Origin: Epiperipatus broadwayi
Lineage: Eukaryota; Onychophora; Udeonychophora; Euonychophora; Peripatidae
DNA: 64,000 nt
NCBI GenBank assembly: GCA_028023455.1
Contig: JAQFVV010000021.1
Location: 3,746,853-3,810,852 of the forward strand
Direction: 5' to 3'
Shown here: positions 12,074-25,600 of the stretch, in pieces
Layout: each line of letters starts with the position of its first letter
Position numbering within the stretch: the first letter of the stretch is position 1
Position numbers and translations under genes: made by a program
Notes under the pieces: generated by a model
Told to the model about the DNA's origin: nothing
Database searches by the model: none
The model's input: only the letters and a program-made list of their open reading frames with translations

Positions 12074-12254
12074 ATCACATGATCACAATCTCTTATACTA
12101 GCACAATTGTTTATAAACAAAGCAAAATTCTCCGTAAAGTAGTGCCACCTTGTGCCAATCAGAGTAATCAATGATAGGGATTTTATGCACAAGCCTTCTG
12201 GCATTCATTGATTACTCTGGTTGGCACTACTGTATGGAGAGTTTTGTTTTGTTT
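12074..12254 (-). repeat. Family A hairpin retroposon with 13-14 bp TSD
   Basis: Flanked by exact TAAGTTATTATTGC at 12060-12073 and 12254-12267. In minus-strand sense it has a hairpin head (CAAAACTCTCCATACAGTAG and its inverse) followed by the tail GATTGTGATCATGTGAT. No coding capacity. Confidence 0.88.
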
Positions 12255-12619
12255 AAGTTATTATTGCTAAATACTGAACATATGATAAAAATATATGAGA
12301 GCTTGTGTACCTTGGGTTAACTGATGAGTGCAGGTTCAATATGAAATTCATCTTGGGGTTATTTGTTTTATAAGATGTCTTTATTTACATATATCAAAAA
12401 TGCATGATGGAGAAAAGATTATTAAGTACATTTATAAATAATTTTTAATTTGCAACAATTTCATTTCAAATACTGGAAATATGGCAACAGTGATTTACAT
12501 TCTCATTTTTTAAATTTGAATATGAATAGTTACAGAAAGATTACTGCAAAATATCTGAATACTAAAAAATTAAATATATATAAAAAAATATTTAATAAAA
12601 ACACTTTTATTTAATTTAA

Positions 12620-12790
12620 TGATCTTCAACGACAATTTGGGTTGTTAGATTTTAATTTGAAATAAAAGTGTGGGTGACAATTAATTCATTTATGAATTCT
12701 CATGCCTTTAGAGATTGTATTAATTAATTTGTGGAAAATCCATGCTTTTATTTCAAGTTAAGTATAACAACTAAAATTGTGGTTGAAGAA
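12620..12790. repeat. Short palindrome, about 75-bp arms
   Basis: Left arm 12626-12700 (CTTCAACGACAATTTGGGTT and on) is matched in inverse by 12715-12790 (ACAACTAAAATTGTGGTTGA). A small foldback-like repeat with no gene content. Confidence 0.65.
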
Positions 12791-13185
12791 AAAAATTTTT
12801 TTTTCCTTTTTAATTACACTACTCATCAAATTAGGATAAAAGCATTTTACATAAAATATTCATCGATATATTATTTACATTTATAATAGTAAAAAAAAAG
12901 GTAAATGCACAGTCTATCCATATCCCTCTCAGAGCTAGTCTTTCACTTATTGATTAATAATTAAATAGTTAGTCAGGGTGACTATGGGCTACATATTTGA
13001 AGATTCTCGTAGAATAGCTGCTAAATCCCACTCGATGGCACAATTATCACGCTAAAATTATAAAATATGATCATTCACGGGCCGTTAATTATAATCATTT
13101 TGATGTGTTTTTTGTAATGCGAAAATAAAAACAAAAAGAAAATCGTCTTTTTTAAATATTACTTAATTTTAAATATTATTTTTTA

Positions 13186-13525
13186 TTAACGTATACAAAT
13201 TATATAATAGTAAATGTAAAATAAAATAAACAAATTACAATTTGATTCATCTTTTTTAGTTTTCTTTTTATTAGAAAAAATCAATTTTCTATCGGAGATT
13301 TTTTTTAATATAAGCATTGCTATTTCAATTAGCAACAAGTCAAACTTCTCTGCACTATCCACTTCAACTGCTTTAACATATAGCCTGCAGTTTGGAGTCT
13401 GTAAATCCACACTAAATGAATAACTGCTTACTGTCTGCATGATTAATTATCACCAGTACCTCAATGTAGAATACTCTACCATCTTGAACCCTAAAGAAAA
13501 ATATTCCATTGTATTCTTCAACAAA
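13186..13525 (-). pseudogene. Unrecognised ORF in left arm of an inverted duplication
   Basis: An 84-codon minus-strand frame starts MQTVSSYSFSVDLQTPNCRL and continues YVKAVEVDSAEKFDLLL before running into AT-rich sequence. The arm (about 13310-13525) has an inverse copy at 14205-14450 in which the frame is broken. Codon choice in the first 45 residues looks more protein-like than nearby chance frames, but I recognise no family. It may be a fragment of a mobile element gene or a captured exon. Confidence 0.4.
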
Positions 13526-14204
13526 AGAATTAAAAAAAACACACCCTCTCCTCAAGCCGTAATCATTTTATAAACTGTGCGAATTCGGAAAATGTATTTG
13601 CTGCGTAAAACATACATGCTGTACTGCGACACAACATAGTGGCCTGCAATCTGTAGCACAACAAAAAAGTTGTATTATAGAAAATTCAGGTTCGAAGGTG
13701 TCGGCCGCGGAAACGGCATTTTTATGTGTTTTAGCGCGAAAACAGCACCATCCAATGGGATATATCTGCTCATCGACGACAACCTATTTGAAACTAAAAT
13801 CTGAACTTTATTTGAAAATCATCTTAATTCAAATCTCAAAGTCATGAATAATGATAATGAATACATAGTTTCATAACATATTATAACCCTGGTAGCAGAA
13901 ATATAACTGCTACATAATCATATTTGAAGAATGTGCACCTATGCATACATATACATGATAAGAAAAAAGAAAATACACAGTTTTGTAATTAAAGGGCATT
14001 TTAAAATCTTTTTGGTTTCACCTCTTACGAATCATGTTATAAATAAAATTTTATTGGTTTCTATAGAAAACAGAATGGTGAGTTCAAATCCAGGAAAAAG
14101 AATTATGAATTAACAATATTTTTATTAATTATAAATAAAATAATAAAAGCCGGCAAAGAATTCATCTCTTGTAATGCATATTAGATAAAGAAAAGAAAGC
14201 AAAC

Positions 14205-14450
14205 AGCGATTTTTTTCTTTTGTTGAAGAATACAATGGAATATTTTTCTTTAGGGTTCAAGATGGTAGAGTATTCTACAGTGAGGTACTGGTGATAATTA
14301 ATCATGCAGACAGTAAGCTGTTATTCATTTAGTGTGGATTTACAGAACTCCAAACTGCAGGATATATGTTAAAGCAATTGAAGTGAGCAGTGCAGAGAAG
14401 AGTTTGACTTGCTGCTAAATGAAATAGCAATGCTTATATTAAAAGCTGTA
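14205..14450 (+). pseudogene. Right arm of the inverted duplication, broken ORF
   Basis: Inverse copy of 13310-13525, roughly 90% identical by eye. The frame starts MQTVSCYSFSVDLQ, then an extra base shifts it to a stop. Both arms share upstream sequence including TTCAAGATGGTAGAGTATTC. The two arms enclose about 680 bp (13526-14204) that contains a GC-richer piece with no identified function. Confidence 0.5.
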
Positions 14451-14511
14451 AGAATGTTTTATTATAGTGGTGAACCTTTTGCCATGAAAGGCTAGGCAAA
14501 AACAAGTAACA

Positions 14512-14740
14512 CATCAGTTGGAAAATCCCGAATGTGTACCACAAACCAGTAAATAATACAGGGTATGAAGTTATATCTCTCCCTCTTATAATCAGCCAGT
14601 AAAGGATGTGATGTATTATGGCTTCTCCTTAAACGAAGTCAAGAATATCTCAGCAATTATGCCCAGATAAACTCGTTAGCCACTTTATTTTACATTCCCC
14701 ACTCTAAATTTACCCACAATCTGCTCTATCCCATTTCCAC
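14512..14740 (-). repeat. Element X, next to family A
   Basis: In minus-strand sense it reads GAAATGGGATAGAGCAGA, then GGGCATAATTGCTGAGA and TTCTTGACTTCGTTTAAGGA. The same sequence follows a family A hairpin at 47512-47650. At both places it lies directly next to the GGCACTACTGTATG end of family A. Confidence 0.65.
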
Positions 14741-14769
14741 AACATAATCTTTGTCAACTCTATAACCTT

Positions 14770-15055
14770 TATATACATACAGCAGTGCCACCCTGTGCCA
14801 ACCAGAGTAATCAATGGACACCAGAAGGCTAGGTGCAGAGCTCTCGGATCCAAAGCTCCTCACTGATGAAGGCCACAAGCCAGAAACTAGTCTGGGGATA
14901 TTGGATGAGTAGGCATTAGATAGGGATTTTATGCACAAGCCTTCTGGGGTCCATTGATTACTCTGGTTGGCACAGGATGACACTGCTGTATGGAGAGTTT
15001 TGCCTTGTTTAAAAACAATTATGTGCTAGTATAAGAGATGGTGATCATGTGATGC
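14770..15055 (+). repeat. Family A hairpin retroposon, longer version
   Basis: Inverted repeat GTGCCACCCTGTGCCAACCA...TGGTTGGCACAGGATGACAC with a longer centre (CCAGAAGGCTAGGTGCAGAG...), followed by the tail GTGCTAGTATAAGAGATGGT and GATCATGTGATG. No clear target-site duplication found; the left edge runs into element X. Confidence 0.75.
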
Positions 15056-15651
15056 TTAAAGGGAAAGAACCGAATTATGCAGCCAAATTGCTGTATTTTA
15101 TATGAACTATTTAAGTATCCAGTATGTGAAGAGAAGAAATATATGCTTTAAAAAAATGTATGATGATGACCTATTGTAACTATAGAGAAGAAATTAATAA
15201 TTGAAATCTAGGATGTATGACATTAAATATGTACGACAGTGAATATTTATTTTTACCGGTAAGATATTAAGCTATTTATTTTATAATATTGAAAAGAGAC
15301 TTTAAATGTACAAAGATTAAAAGAAATGAATTACTGTGATATGTTATCATGTATAATTTACATTTGAATTACAAGTATAAACTCAAACTGAAATATATTA
15401 AATGTGGCATTATGTTTCACTTCATATATATATATGTATGTGGAATTGCTTGAAATAAAACTAAAATTTAGGAACTGTTTGTTAAAAATATATTAATGCT
15501 TATATGATTGATTTTATATCTATATGTGAAATTACTAAACAAGAACAAATAAAATATATGAATTATTAGTTAAGACTATATTAATTATTATGGGCAGAAT
15601 TTGACATCTACATTTGGAATTAGTATTATATAGCTACACCCAATGCACCTA

Positions 15652-15760
15652 AGTTAGCGTTGTTAGCCGAGAGGTCAGAGCAGCCGCCTTGCAAGCAAGC
15701 AGTTGGTTGCAGATGGTTCTTGCAGGTTCGCCTCCCGGCCGCTGCTATGACATATGGGGA
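15652..15760 (+). repeat. S2 tRNA-derived SINE
   Basis: Reads GTTAGCCGAGAGGTCAGAGC (A box), CCGCCTTGCAAGCAAGC, then CAGGTTCGCCTCCCGGC (B box) and GCTATGACATATGG. Best-preserved copy of the family in the window. Confidence 0.82.
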
Positions 15761-16498
15761 AAAAAATACCTAAGTTTTGTTTTATTAATAAAATAATTAT
15801 ATTGTTTTATTAATCCAGTTCTTTTGTTTTTTACTTCAACACACACACATATGCTAGTTCATAAAAATATCCATAACTCTGAGAACATGCAAACTACTGA
15901 GGGAATATGCTGGGGTGTAACAGTTATGATTTGTGAATGATGATGATCGTTATCTTACATAATTTTAAGTAAACGTTCTCTTTTGAGGTTTGCTGCCAGG
16001 AGTTTCTTTCAAGAGAAACTGAAAACAAATAAAATACTTTAGAGTGATTGTGATCATAAAACCATCATCATCATCATCACTGCAGTTGAATTTAATGATA
16101 TAGATTTTAACCATGATTTACAAGATTCACAGATATATATATATAAGGGAGATTCTTACATTTATAACTATATATTTGTGCTTATTGAACATGAAAGATC
16201 TTATATATATTGCTTATATCATGGGTTTGGATTCAAACTCGAACTACTGAGGTATTTACTATGAGAAGAACCAAAAGGAGTAAATTACCGGTACATAATT
16301 CATTTTTTTACTGTTACAATACGTATATATCTTACTTGCATTTTAATGTGCACATATATGAGAACAAAGTAAATATCTCAAGATAATTAATTAATTAACA
16401 GAAAGAAAATAGATTTATATATTTACAAAACAGTAAAATTTTAATTTACATATAAATAAAAAAAAAAGCCACATTTTTAAACTCATCCATAAAAAGGA

Positions 16499-16630
16499 TT
16501 ATTTTGGAAATCTTCGTAGTTCATGGCTTAGCCATAATGCTGTGGAGAGAAGCGCAAGAGAGCCACTCTGGTGGGAGGCTGCAAGAGATGTCGGGACATA
16601 GGTTAACAAAGTGGTAATACCAAGAGACAC
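16499..16630 (-). CDS. COX15: COX15 last coding exon with stop
   Basis: After a TTTTTCAG acceptor the exon reads [20 protein letters not shown], then [20 protein letters not shown], then FPK and TAA, 132 bp in all. [20 protein letters not shown] is the C-terminal signature of COX15, and its His is the fourth conserved histidine. An ATTAAA hexamer on the minus strand at 16445-16440, about 54 bp after the stop, is a possible polyadenylation signal but cannot be confirmed in such AT-rich DNA. Confidence 0.96.
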   Translation of the reverse strand: MSLGITTLLTYVPTSLAASHQSGSLALLSTALWLSHELRRFPK

Positions 16631-19600
16631 CTGAAAAATAAAAGTTAATATATAAATATCAAATTCATTTTAACCTATGGAGCAGATACAAAGATCAACA
16701 GACTCGACACGTATACATACGTACATTCCAATGATTTTTAATGAGCACGTAAATAATTTTACGGCTTATCAAATACGTAAGACTAAGATTAATTAAATAC
16801 CTCTTAATGCTATTGCCAAGAATATAAACACATTCACAGAACAAACAAATTCCGAATACAAATAATTCACAAGCTAGATTTCCAAAAATTAATTTAAATA
16901 AACTCGTAAATAATATCTACCTTTGTATTATATCATTGCCAAACTATTTTGCCAGATAAAAAATGATGATCATTTATCTGACAAAATAGATAAGCATTGA
17001 TATAACAAAAATGCTCGGTGTTATTTACAGGTTCATTTAAATGATTCTTTGGGAATGTGACATGCGAATTATGTTAATAGTGAATTTGTATTTATTTGTT
17101 CCATGAATAGGTTTACACATAAATTTATATAAACTTTATCTTTCTTATTGCATTGCCAAATCCATATAGTATTAATATCATCTATGTTCATTATTTTTTA
17201 CAATGCTTTTTTATAACCCACTATTGACAGTTTCGATTGTCCCAGCAATCTTCTTCAGAACTTCTGCTTATATTTCCAAATCTTAACTGTATTTCTGGGG
17301 CAATCGAAACTGTCAATAGCGGGTTATAAAAAGTAATAAAGAACATAGATGATATTAATAAATTTATACATACATAGATAATAGCTTTAAAGGCAATAAA
17401 ATAATTTCATTTGACTATGCACCATCATATTCTGAAAACATTCTGGAGACCATAGGATCTATCAGCCAGTATGTAGTTTAGTTATACTGGATGTGATTAT
17501 CTTAAATCTGCTATAATGAGAGTATACTTTAATTGTAGTGAACATGTGAAGTGAATGAACAGTAACATGACATTCTCAAAAAAAAATAAACAGCATATGG
17601 GAAAAATAAAGAATGCATCTATGTTTCCAAAGATATTGTAAAATAAAGTGTAATATTGATTGCTTTAGTTAAGAAGATAAGTCTCTTGGTAGAATTAGAT
17701 AAATTTGTTACAATTAGGCAAAGTGTTGAAACCTTTCGGAAACAAAATGCTGTATAAAAAGAATAGAGGACTGCATATATGTAAACATATTTGTAATTTC
17801 ATGTACTGGTTTGTATAGTCTTTGCAAAACTGTATTTCAATTTACTGTTGTCTTTTATCTTTTTATTTTTTCCCTCTGGAGTTAAAATAGTCATATTCAT
17901 TTATAAATAAGTTTACAATTATAAGCGTAAACTTTTTTATTTTATGCATTTTATATAGTTATTAATAACAATTACTGAGAGAGACAACAGAAAGAGAAAG
18001 GTTAAAGAGGCATGAACTACAACTAAAAACCAAGTACACATCAAATAAAAAAGGAGCTAGCATCCCTCTAGGAAAAAATAGCCTCTCTAACATCTTTTAC
18101 ATAAATTTGAATACAAAAAAAAAAAAAAAACAAATTCAATTTTATGCAAATTCTATAAACAATAAACAAATACAGATAATATTAAATTTTAGCTAAATTA
18201 ATTTATAAAGCTATGATTATGACACTGAAAGTATCGAAAGCACTAAGCTAAAATAAAGATATTTAAACCAATGAAAGCCTTTTCTGTTTTTTGAATTCAA
18301 ATGTTTATTAATTTATTACAATTACTACAGAAAAAGAGGTAAAAGCATTTATAGAATTACATATAATAATATTCAAATATAAGTATATTGTTTATACTAA
18401 ACTTAAGGTAATTAGAAGGGACTTCATCTCAGACTTTCAAGTTCCCTACAATTATTCACTCCATCTTATATAACTGATACACATGCCCACATGCATGTGA
18501 AGAAGATAAATGATCTCCAATATACATATTTCATGCTGAACCAGCACTCATCAGTTGGTCCATATTACCGTCTCCTACACATATATACAATCAGTGCTCA
18601 GTTTATATTAAGATAGCAAAGCTTCAAACATTAATGGACAAGATTCAGTCTTCTCCACCCTCCAACTCTGAAGCTATCCGTTCATTGAAAATATGATGAT
18701 GAACACTCAAAGCTCTTGTTGATGCCAATATTAACGTCATACCCATGTTTACTTTAAGCCATTCTGACCCCTCACATATAGGACCTTAATATGTCCATTT
18801 AAATACACAAAAAAGGAATGGGCAGAATATAGGTTAAATAAGTATATGCATGAAATATGTATATTGGAGATCATTTATCTTTTTCACATATATGTGGTCA
18901 TGTGTATCAGTTATATAAGATAAAGTGAATAGTTGTAGGGAGCTTGAAAATCTGAGTTCAAATCCCTTCTAATTACATTGTTTAGTATAGACAATATACT
19001 TATATCTGAATATTACATATTCAGCCTGTATTTCTGCCCATCCCTCTTCTGTGTATTTAAATGGACATATTAAGGTCCTATAAATGAAAGGTCAGAATAA
19101 TTTAAAACCAACATGGGTATAACATTAATATTGGCATCAACAAGGGCTTTCAGTGTTGCATCATCGGATTTTCAATGAAATGGATGATTGCAGAAGGGGT
19201 GGGGAAGATTGAAGCTTGCCCATTAAAATTTGAAGATTTTCTATCTTAATATAAACTGAGCACTGATTATATATACATGTGAGAAATGGTGATCTGGACC
19301 AACTGATGAGTGATGATTCAGCATGAAATACGTATATTGAAGATCATTTACTTTTTCACATGTATGTGGTCAGGCATATTAATTGTATAAGATGGAGTGA
19401 ATCGTTGTAGGGAGCTTGAAAGTTTGAGCTCAAGTCCCTTCTAAATATAAATACATATGTAAATAATATATATTAAGGCTATAACAATAAGACTATGCAT
19501 CTAAAATGTGATAGTAAAGACTTCCTACAAATCTAAACACAAGATTAACGACTTTAAAAGACAAGAGCGGCCACTCTTATCTTCGACCTAATTTCTAAAT

Positions 19601-22600
19601 ATATAGGTAAATTTAAAGCATTTTGATTTGAGAGCATGAAGCTATAAACTACTTCATTGACTAAGTCCACAATTTCTATACAAACTAACATATGTGAAAT
19701 CTTTCGATTTACAACGAGTCAGTGTGAAGTTCTTAAATCTTTTAAAACAATTTAATGTTGTAATTAATAATTTGTAAAGCGCATACTCATTAGGTGTAAG
19801 TAATATATATTAAGGCTATAACCTTAAGACTACATGCCAGCCTAAAGTTACACTAGTCAATAAAATAATCAAAATTACAGCAAATTCGCAACTACATCAG
19901 ACTAGTCAAAGAAAATAAACTCTAAAATACACAACTAGTGGTTTCACTCTTACAAGCAGACTTCTCAATTGCAAAAGGCTAAAAGATGATAACAAAGGAA
20001 TATTTAATTTTACCCACAATTCCACTTACATCCCACACACCCTTAATATTAAAATAACTTTTAACAAAGTTAATTATTTCAGAATCATAAATTTTTTTAA
20101 TAATAAAGTGAAATAAAAAGAATAAAAAAAGAATTAAAAAACCTTTATTATTAAAAATTTATAATTCTGAAGCAATTAACTTGTTTAAAAGTTCTTTTAA
20201 TATTAAAGGTATGTAGGATGTAAGTGTAAATGTGGGTAATATTTAGTATAAATATGCTGTTATCTTGAGAAATCTGCTTGTAGTAATGAAATCATTGGTT
20301 GTGTTTTAGAGTTTATTTTCTTTGGCTAGCCTGGTTTAGTTGGCATTTGAGGTAAATTTGATTATATATATTGAAATGATTGGATCCAAACTCGATCCAA
20401 GTTTCATGACTTATTTAGCACTAACCTGAGATCAAACCTGATCTCTATCTTTTTAATAGTAAATTTGTTTAACGGATAGTTTATATTCATACACACACCA
20501 AGCCTATTTTTCTTTCTTTAGCCTTGTTATATTCATTTAATAATGAACGTTTTAATTTTACTTTAATTTCTATAATAAGGTTTAAATAATGTTAATTCTA
20601 ATAAAATAAGATTTATTTATTATATATTTTTGTGTGTGGATATGCGCGTATTTTAAATATTAATAGTAAAGTCCATTAAATAGATTTACTTAAAAACTAC
20701 TTTTATATTTTTCTACTAAATTTTAGTCATTAAAAGTCACATTCTTTTGGATAAATCTGGAAAGTCACATAGGCTACTCAACAAAAGGTAATGCATTTAC
20801 TTTTATTTATGAATGGAAAGAAAGGGACTTCTTTTAAATTAATTTTATTTTATCTTAGTAATCCATTTGAAAACTAAAAATGGATTCGTAACAAAAGACT
20901 TAAAAGATTTATCAGAAGAGTGTATCTTAGAATCACAATAGAGCAAATTATTTTAAATGAATGGACAGAACAATGCCTGAAGCTACGGAAAGATAGAATA
21001 TTCTGGAGCAATAGCTAAAATAGTATAAATACCCCCCCCCCCAAAGGGGTGATAAGGATGAGATTACTATAGTGAATGAGTTGCAGCTGGAATCTATGTC
21101 GGTCTATTTTATGATTTAATGTACGCAAAAATGTAGGCTAGGGTCGGGGCGCATAGTTGTTCTTCCCCGAGCCTTTCCTGGTAACATCAGTAGGCTACTG
21201 TGAAACCATCTAATGCCTCCTAAGATCATGAAGAGAACTGTTGGTGAATGTATTTTGCTGAATAATAAAAAAAAATAGCTAGCTATTTCATCGATGGAAA
21301 AGTGTCTCATTTCACTTTCCAAAAAGAACTTGCAAGCAGTTATGAAGCCTACCCATGAAAGGACTTGTTAGAAGGTAATATTACCGCCAGAAGAATTTTT
21401 CTAAAATATACAATTCGCTTTTCTTGTCTTAAATATATTTCGTAATATCAATAATTAAATATTGCAATCCTATCCTAGATAAACACGCTTTGTAAGATAC
21501 GTAAAACTTATATATCTTTTGTAATTTTACTTTTATCATTGATCTCTATAAGATTAATTCAACTTTACTAGTTTCTCTTAAAAATGCCTTTTTATTTTCA
21601 TATTTCTTTTCTTATGGTGGTTTCCTATTATTTATTAATTTATGATTTAAAATATTTAAGTATTTATGTGCCAATAAATCTAATTCGGTGAATTGAAACC
21701 TTCCTTAAATATTTTCAATCGGCCCGTGATTGATTGGTCGATCTAATACTCTCCCAAATGAGCGAGTATTTGTTTAGCTCATTTTTATTCACCGAATTGG
21801 AATTACTTTATTAAACGTAATCCAATAATACCTATACTTCATAATTGCGATCTGTCAATAAAATGAATATTGTGTGTTGTTATTTTATTATTAGAGCACT
21901 AATTCGAGTTTGTGAGAAGGAAATGAATATTTATCGCAATAGATTTTAATATGCTTTGACGAGATATTAAAGAGGGTTTTAAATGAAATTTGCGTTTGGG
22001 AAATCTCTAAATAAAAGGGAGTAATTACTTTTATTGTTATTTAGTACGACATTATAGTCGTGATTGTTTTATTCCAATTTGATTTTGAAAGGGTTCAAGT
22101 CGCTATGCTTCAGCAATTATTTTATTATTTAATTTAAGTAATGGACGTGAATAAAGCATCTACTCCATTAATATGGGCATTGCTGACATAAGCAAATTAT
22201 TCTAAGTACAATGACCTCGCTATTATTTTAATATATGTATTTTAGGAAATCTAAGCTAATAATGCGGATTTCAATTCTTCAGGATTCTCATAGTCGGACA
22301 GTAAGGCTCAAGGGTAAAAAAAAGGCCCGATCTCATTTCTCCTTATGTCCGAGAAAGCTTTCTCTCCAGGTTGCAATCTGCGAAAACGCAGAGTGACCAT
22401 TTTGTTCTTCAAATATAATGGCGAAATTTTCATCGATGTTTTTATTCCTGCTATGTCAGTACTGCTTTCGTTCTCGAGATCTATATATTTCTTTTAAAGT
22501 TGCCTCGTAAGTCGTGGCGAAGTGAAGTATATCAAAATCAAAGTAATTTTTATTGTTATTTGTTTAGTTAACATTGATAACCTGCTTGATTTATAGCGAT

Positions 22601-25600
22601 TCCCTTTTAACAGCAAATTCCTAAATGTATGCAATATTTTATACAAAATGTGTTATAGAAAACCCAAGTTTTAATTATTGATTTATTTGTTAATCGTTTC
22701 ATGTTAAGGCATTATATAATTAAAAAACTCTATTGTAGACGTATAAATCAAATATTTGTGAAAGATATTTTGTGTTTATAAAATATTAATTTTATTAATA
22801 ATAAATTAGTGCATCTATTAGCTAGGAGTTATGTATAGTTTACAGATCATTACCTCATTGGCACGTAGATCTTTCCCGCCTATATTGAACAAAGCATTTA
22901 ATTAATGTTGAATAATGTTTTCCAAATATTAGAAACTAGTAAAGAAAGTGGCTCTATTATGTTAACCCATTATTTAATTATATTAAACAGTATTGTAAAA
23001 CAAACCTGTAGTCTATATTACTTTTATTGTTATTATTAACCCCAGATATTGTATTGTTAATTTGATGGCTTAAACACACATACTTATTAAATTCTTATCC
23101 TAGTTAGATAATTTATTTATGAGTTTGCTTATTCATTTATATATAAGTTCCATTAGTAAAGTAAAGATATGTGACGACAGTAGTTTTAAATAATTTATCC
23201 GGGTTTCTCATGTAAATCACCGTGAGCTAGTGGGCCGTACAAAAGGGAGTTTGTGCGTAATAATAATACTATGTACTGTGTAGATATGATAAAGGAGTTC
23301 AAAAAGATGAAAAATGTGAGTGTTATCCAAACTGACCGGTACAATATATATAGTTTCTATATATGTATATTGAACTATTAATAAGTGGTGGTCATGTGAT
23401 GTTTATTAACTATTAATAAGAGTGGGATTCCACCTTTATTGTTAAAAGGAGGTTGCCTTGACAACAGTTTGAATTTGTTGATTGTTACTGATATCGGGAT
23501 TGCCAAGGGTTGAGTGGTTTTTAATGATATATACATATATACTGACATACATCCGCACATGTATTTAAATACAGAGTCATGAGTCTAGGCAATAATGTAC
23601 TAATCAAATGAACATGAGATCATTGCAAATAACAGTTTCCCATTTTAAATTATTTTTAAAAACAATGCATTTTCGTTTGTACTATTTGGAGAAAACAATT
23701 TTAATGTATGTATTAAATTTGTGATTCTAATTCTTTATTTTTCAAAAGCCATGCCTAAGACGACTGCTTATAAAGTAAAAGATTTTGAGTAATGCATTAG
23801 TAATAATTAAATCAAAGTTGTGAAACATATTCCAGATTCAAGTTTTCTAAAGGACTACCTATAAAATAAATACCTCTTCGGCATAAGTCCTATGCTTGTT
23901 ATGGTATTTTAAGGAAGTCGAAGCTCTGTTTGGTTTAATGCGGTGGTAATGAATAAACTTGAGAACTAAAGATTCCTCATGGATCATAACTCTTCATCAT
24001 TCCCAGTACTCGTATGTCAAATAACCCCTGAGAAACAGACCATTTGATTTTTTCGTTTTAATGAAGTTTAACAAAATATATCTTAGTTTATAGTATATCT
24101 AAATCTAGTTAACATAGTCTTCTGATGATGTTTAGAGCACAGTAAACAACAGCTGTTTTCTTACTTTATAAAACTGAGCAAGCCAGCTAGCGGCAGCACT
24201 TCCAGAGTCATCTCACACATTATATATATACATATAAACATGCATGCATCAGTACATGATAAAAGAGCTTTTAAATATCTCATTATAGGGAAAGATCTCT
24301 CTAATTACATCTCATAAAAAAAAAATTCCTGACAAAGAAAGTATACTTTAAAGCAATCTTCCTTTCTGAAATCTTGTTACTGACAACTATTGATTTGAGT
24401 TATGGTGTCTCTTAAATACTAATAAAACACATATCTATTGCAAAGTCTCCATAATCTCCCATTGCAAAGATTTAAATAGAAGCTCAATTTTTTTATTAAA
24501 TGTCATAATAGGGAACAATAAATATTTATTTCAGAAGAACCATTTACTGACTATTTATAGAAGTAACTTCTCAAACATATATATTTTACAGAGTTATAAC
24601 TGACTACAAAATAATGGTAAACTCCCACCAATGACAATCAAATATTATGGCTTCATTGTAATATTCTAATACTCATTTAATCTCCCTTCAGACTGAAAAT
24701 GTAACTCACTAGATGGCAGTCGAATGGAGAACTGCTCTTTTCATATTGTTTAGACTGGCGAGTTTGGAGATTTTGCTATTATTATTAACATCCTTGGCCA
24801 AAGGACTAAGGTTGCCTGCAGTTAATGAAGAACTGAAGGTACTAAAATATATAATTACTGATCTGGATTCAGATTCATATAACTGACCACACAAGTTGAT
24901 TGGGTTCAAACCTTGAGGCCAATTAGAAGTTAAGACTTTCAGCTTGACATCTGAATGAAGTAAAGGGTGGTTGTTGAATGCATGTCTGAATTTCTTCTAA
25001 CTTCAAATCTCGAGGTTCAAAGATAAAGGCAGAACCTAGAAGCTGATCTGACGATGGGTATTTAAATACAAAGGCTAGGGATTTAATATGAATCTGGCAA
25101 CCACTGATGACCCATGCATATGCGACATTAGAGCGGAGATATTTAAATGCACAATTATAATTTGAAAATAAGGTTTAAAATCATAAACGAATACTGAATC
25201 TATATAAGCAAAAAAATTAAAACAAATCATCCAATGCTTCATCTAATACATTCTGAAGTTGCATTTAGGTGATCGAAAACTCCTTTTCCTTATTCTATAA
25301 TTATTTCTCCAGAAGTATAATCAATGATCGTTAGATAGCATTGCAAGCGTATCCCACCACTTCTGAGTATTATCTGTCTGGAAACCATCTTTTAATTCCA
25401 TTTTATATTATTCAAATTAATGGACTGAAAATTGTTGAACACCTGACATTTTGAACAGCATTTAATGCCCTTACATGAGATGGTCAGACAATATTTAGAG
25501 AACCAGACAATGTTTTATGATTGATTTAAATTTGATATAATATGTAGTAGTATCTTATTGGAATAAATATTTATCATTAGAAGATATATGAAAAGACTTA

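Noticed and set aside
12074-12254. Family A as a MITE (DNA transposon)
   Set aside because: Inverted arms suggest it, but 10-15 bp flanking duplications, an asymmetric tail outside the arms and a tail-only copy fit retroposition better.
14726-14983. 85-codon minus-strand frame
   Set aside because: It runs through the two arms of a family A hairpin; other copies of the repeat do not keep it open.
10393-15760. Functional tRNA genes at the S2 copies
   Set aside because: Acceptor stems do not pair and all three share a non-tRNA tail, so they are SINEs.
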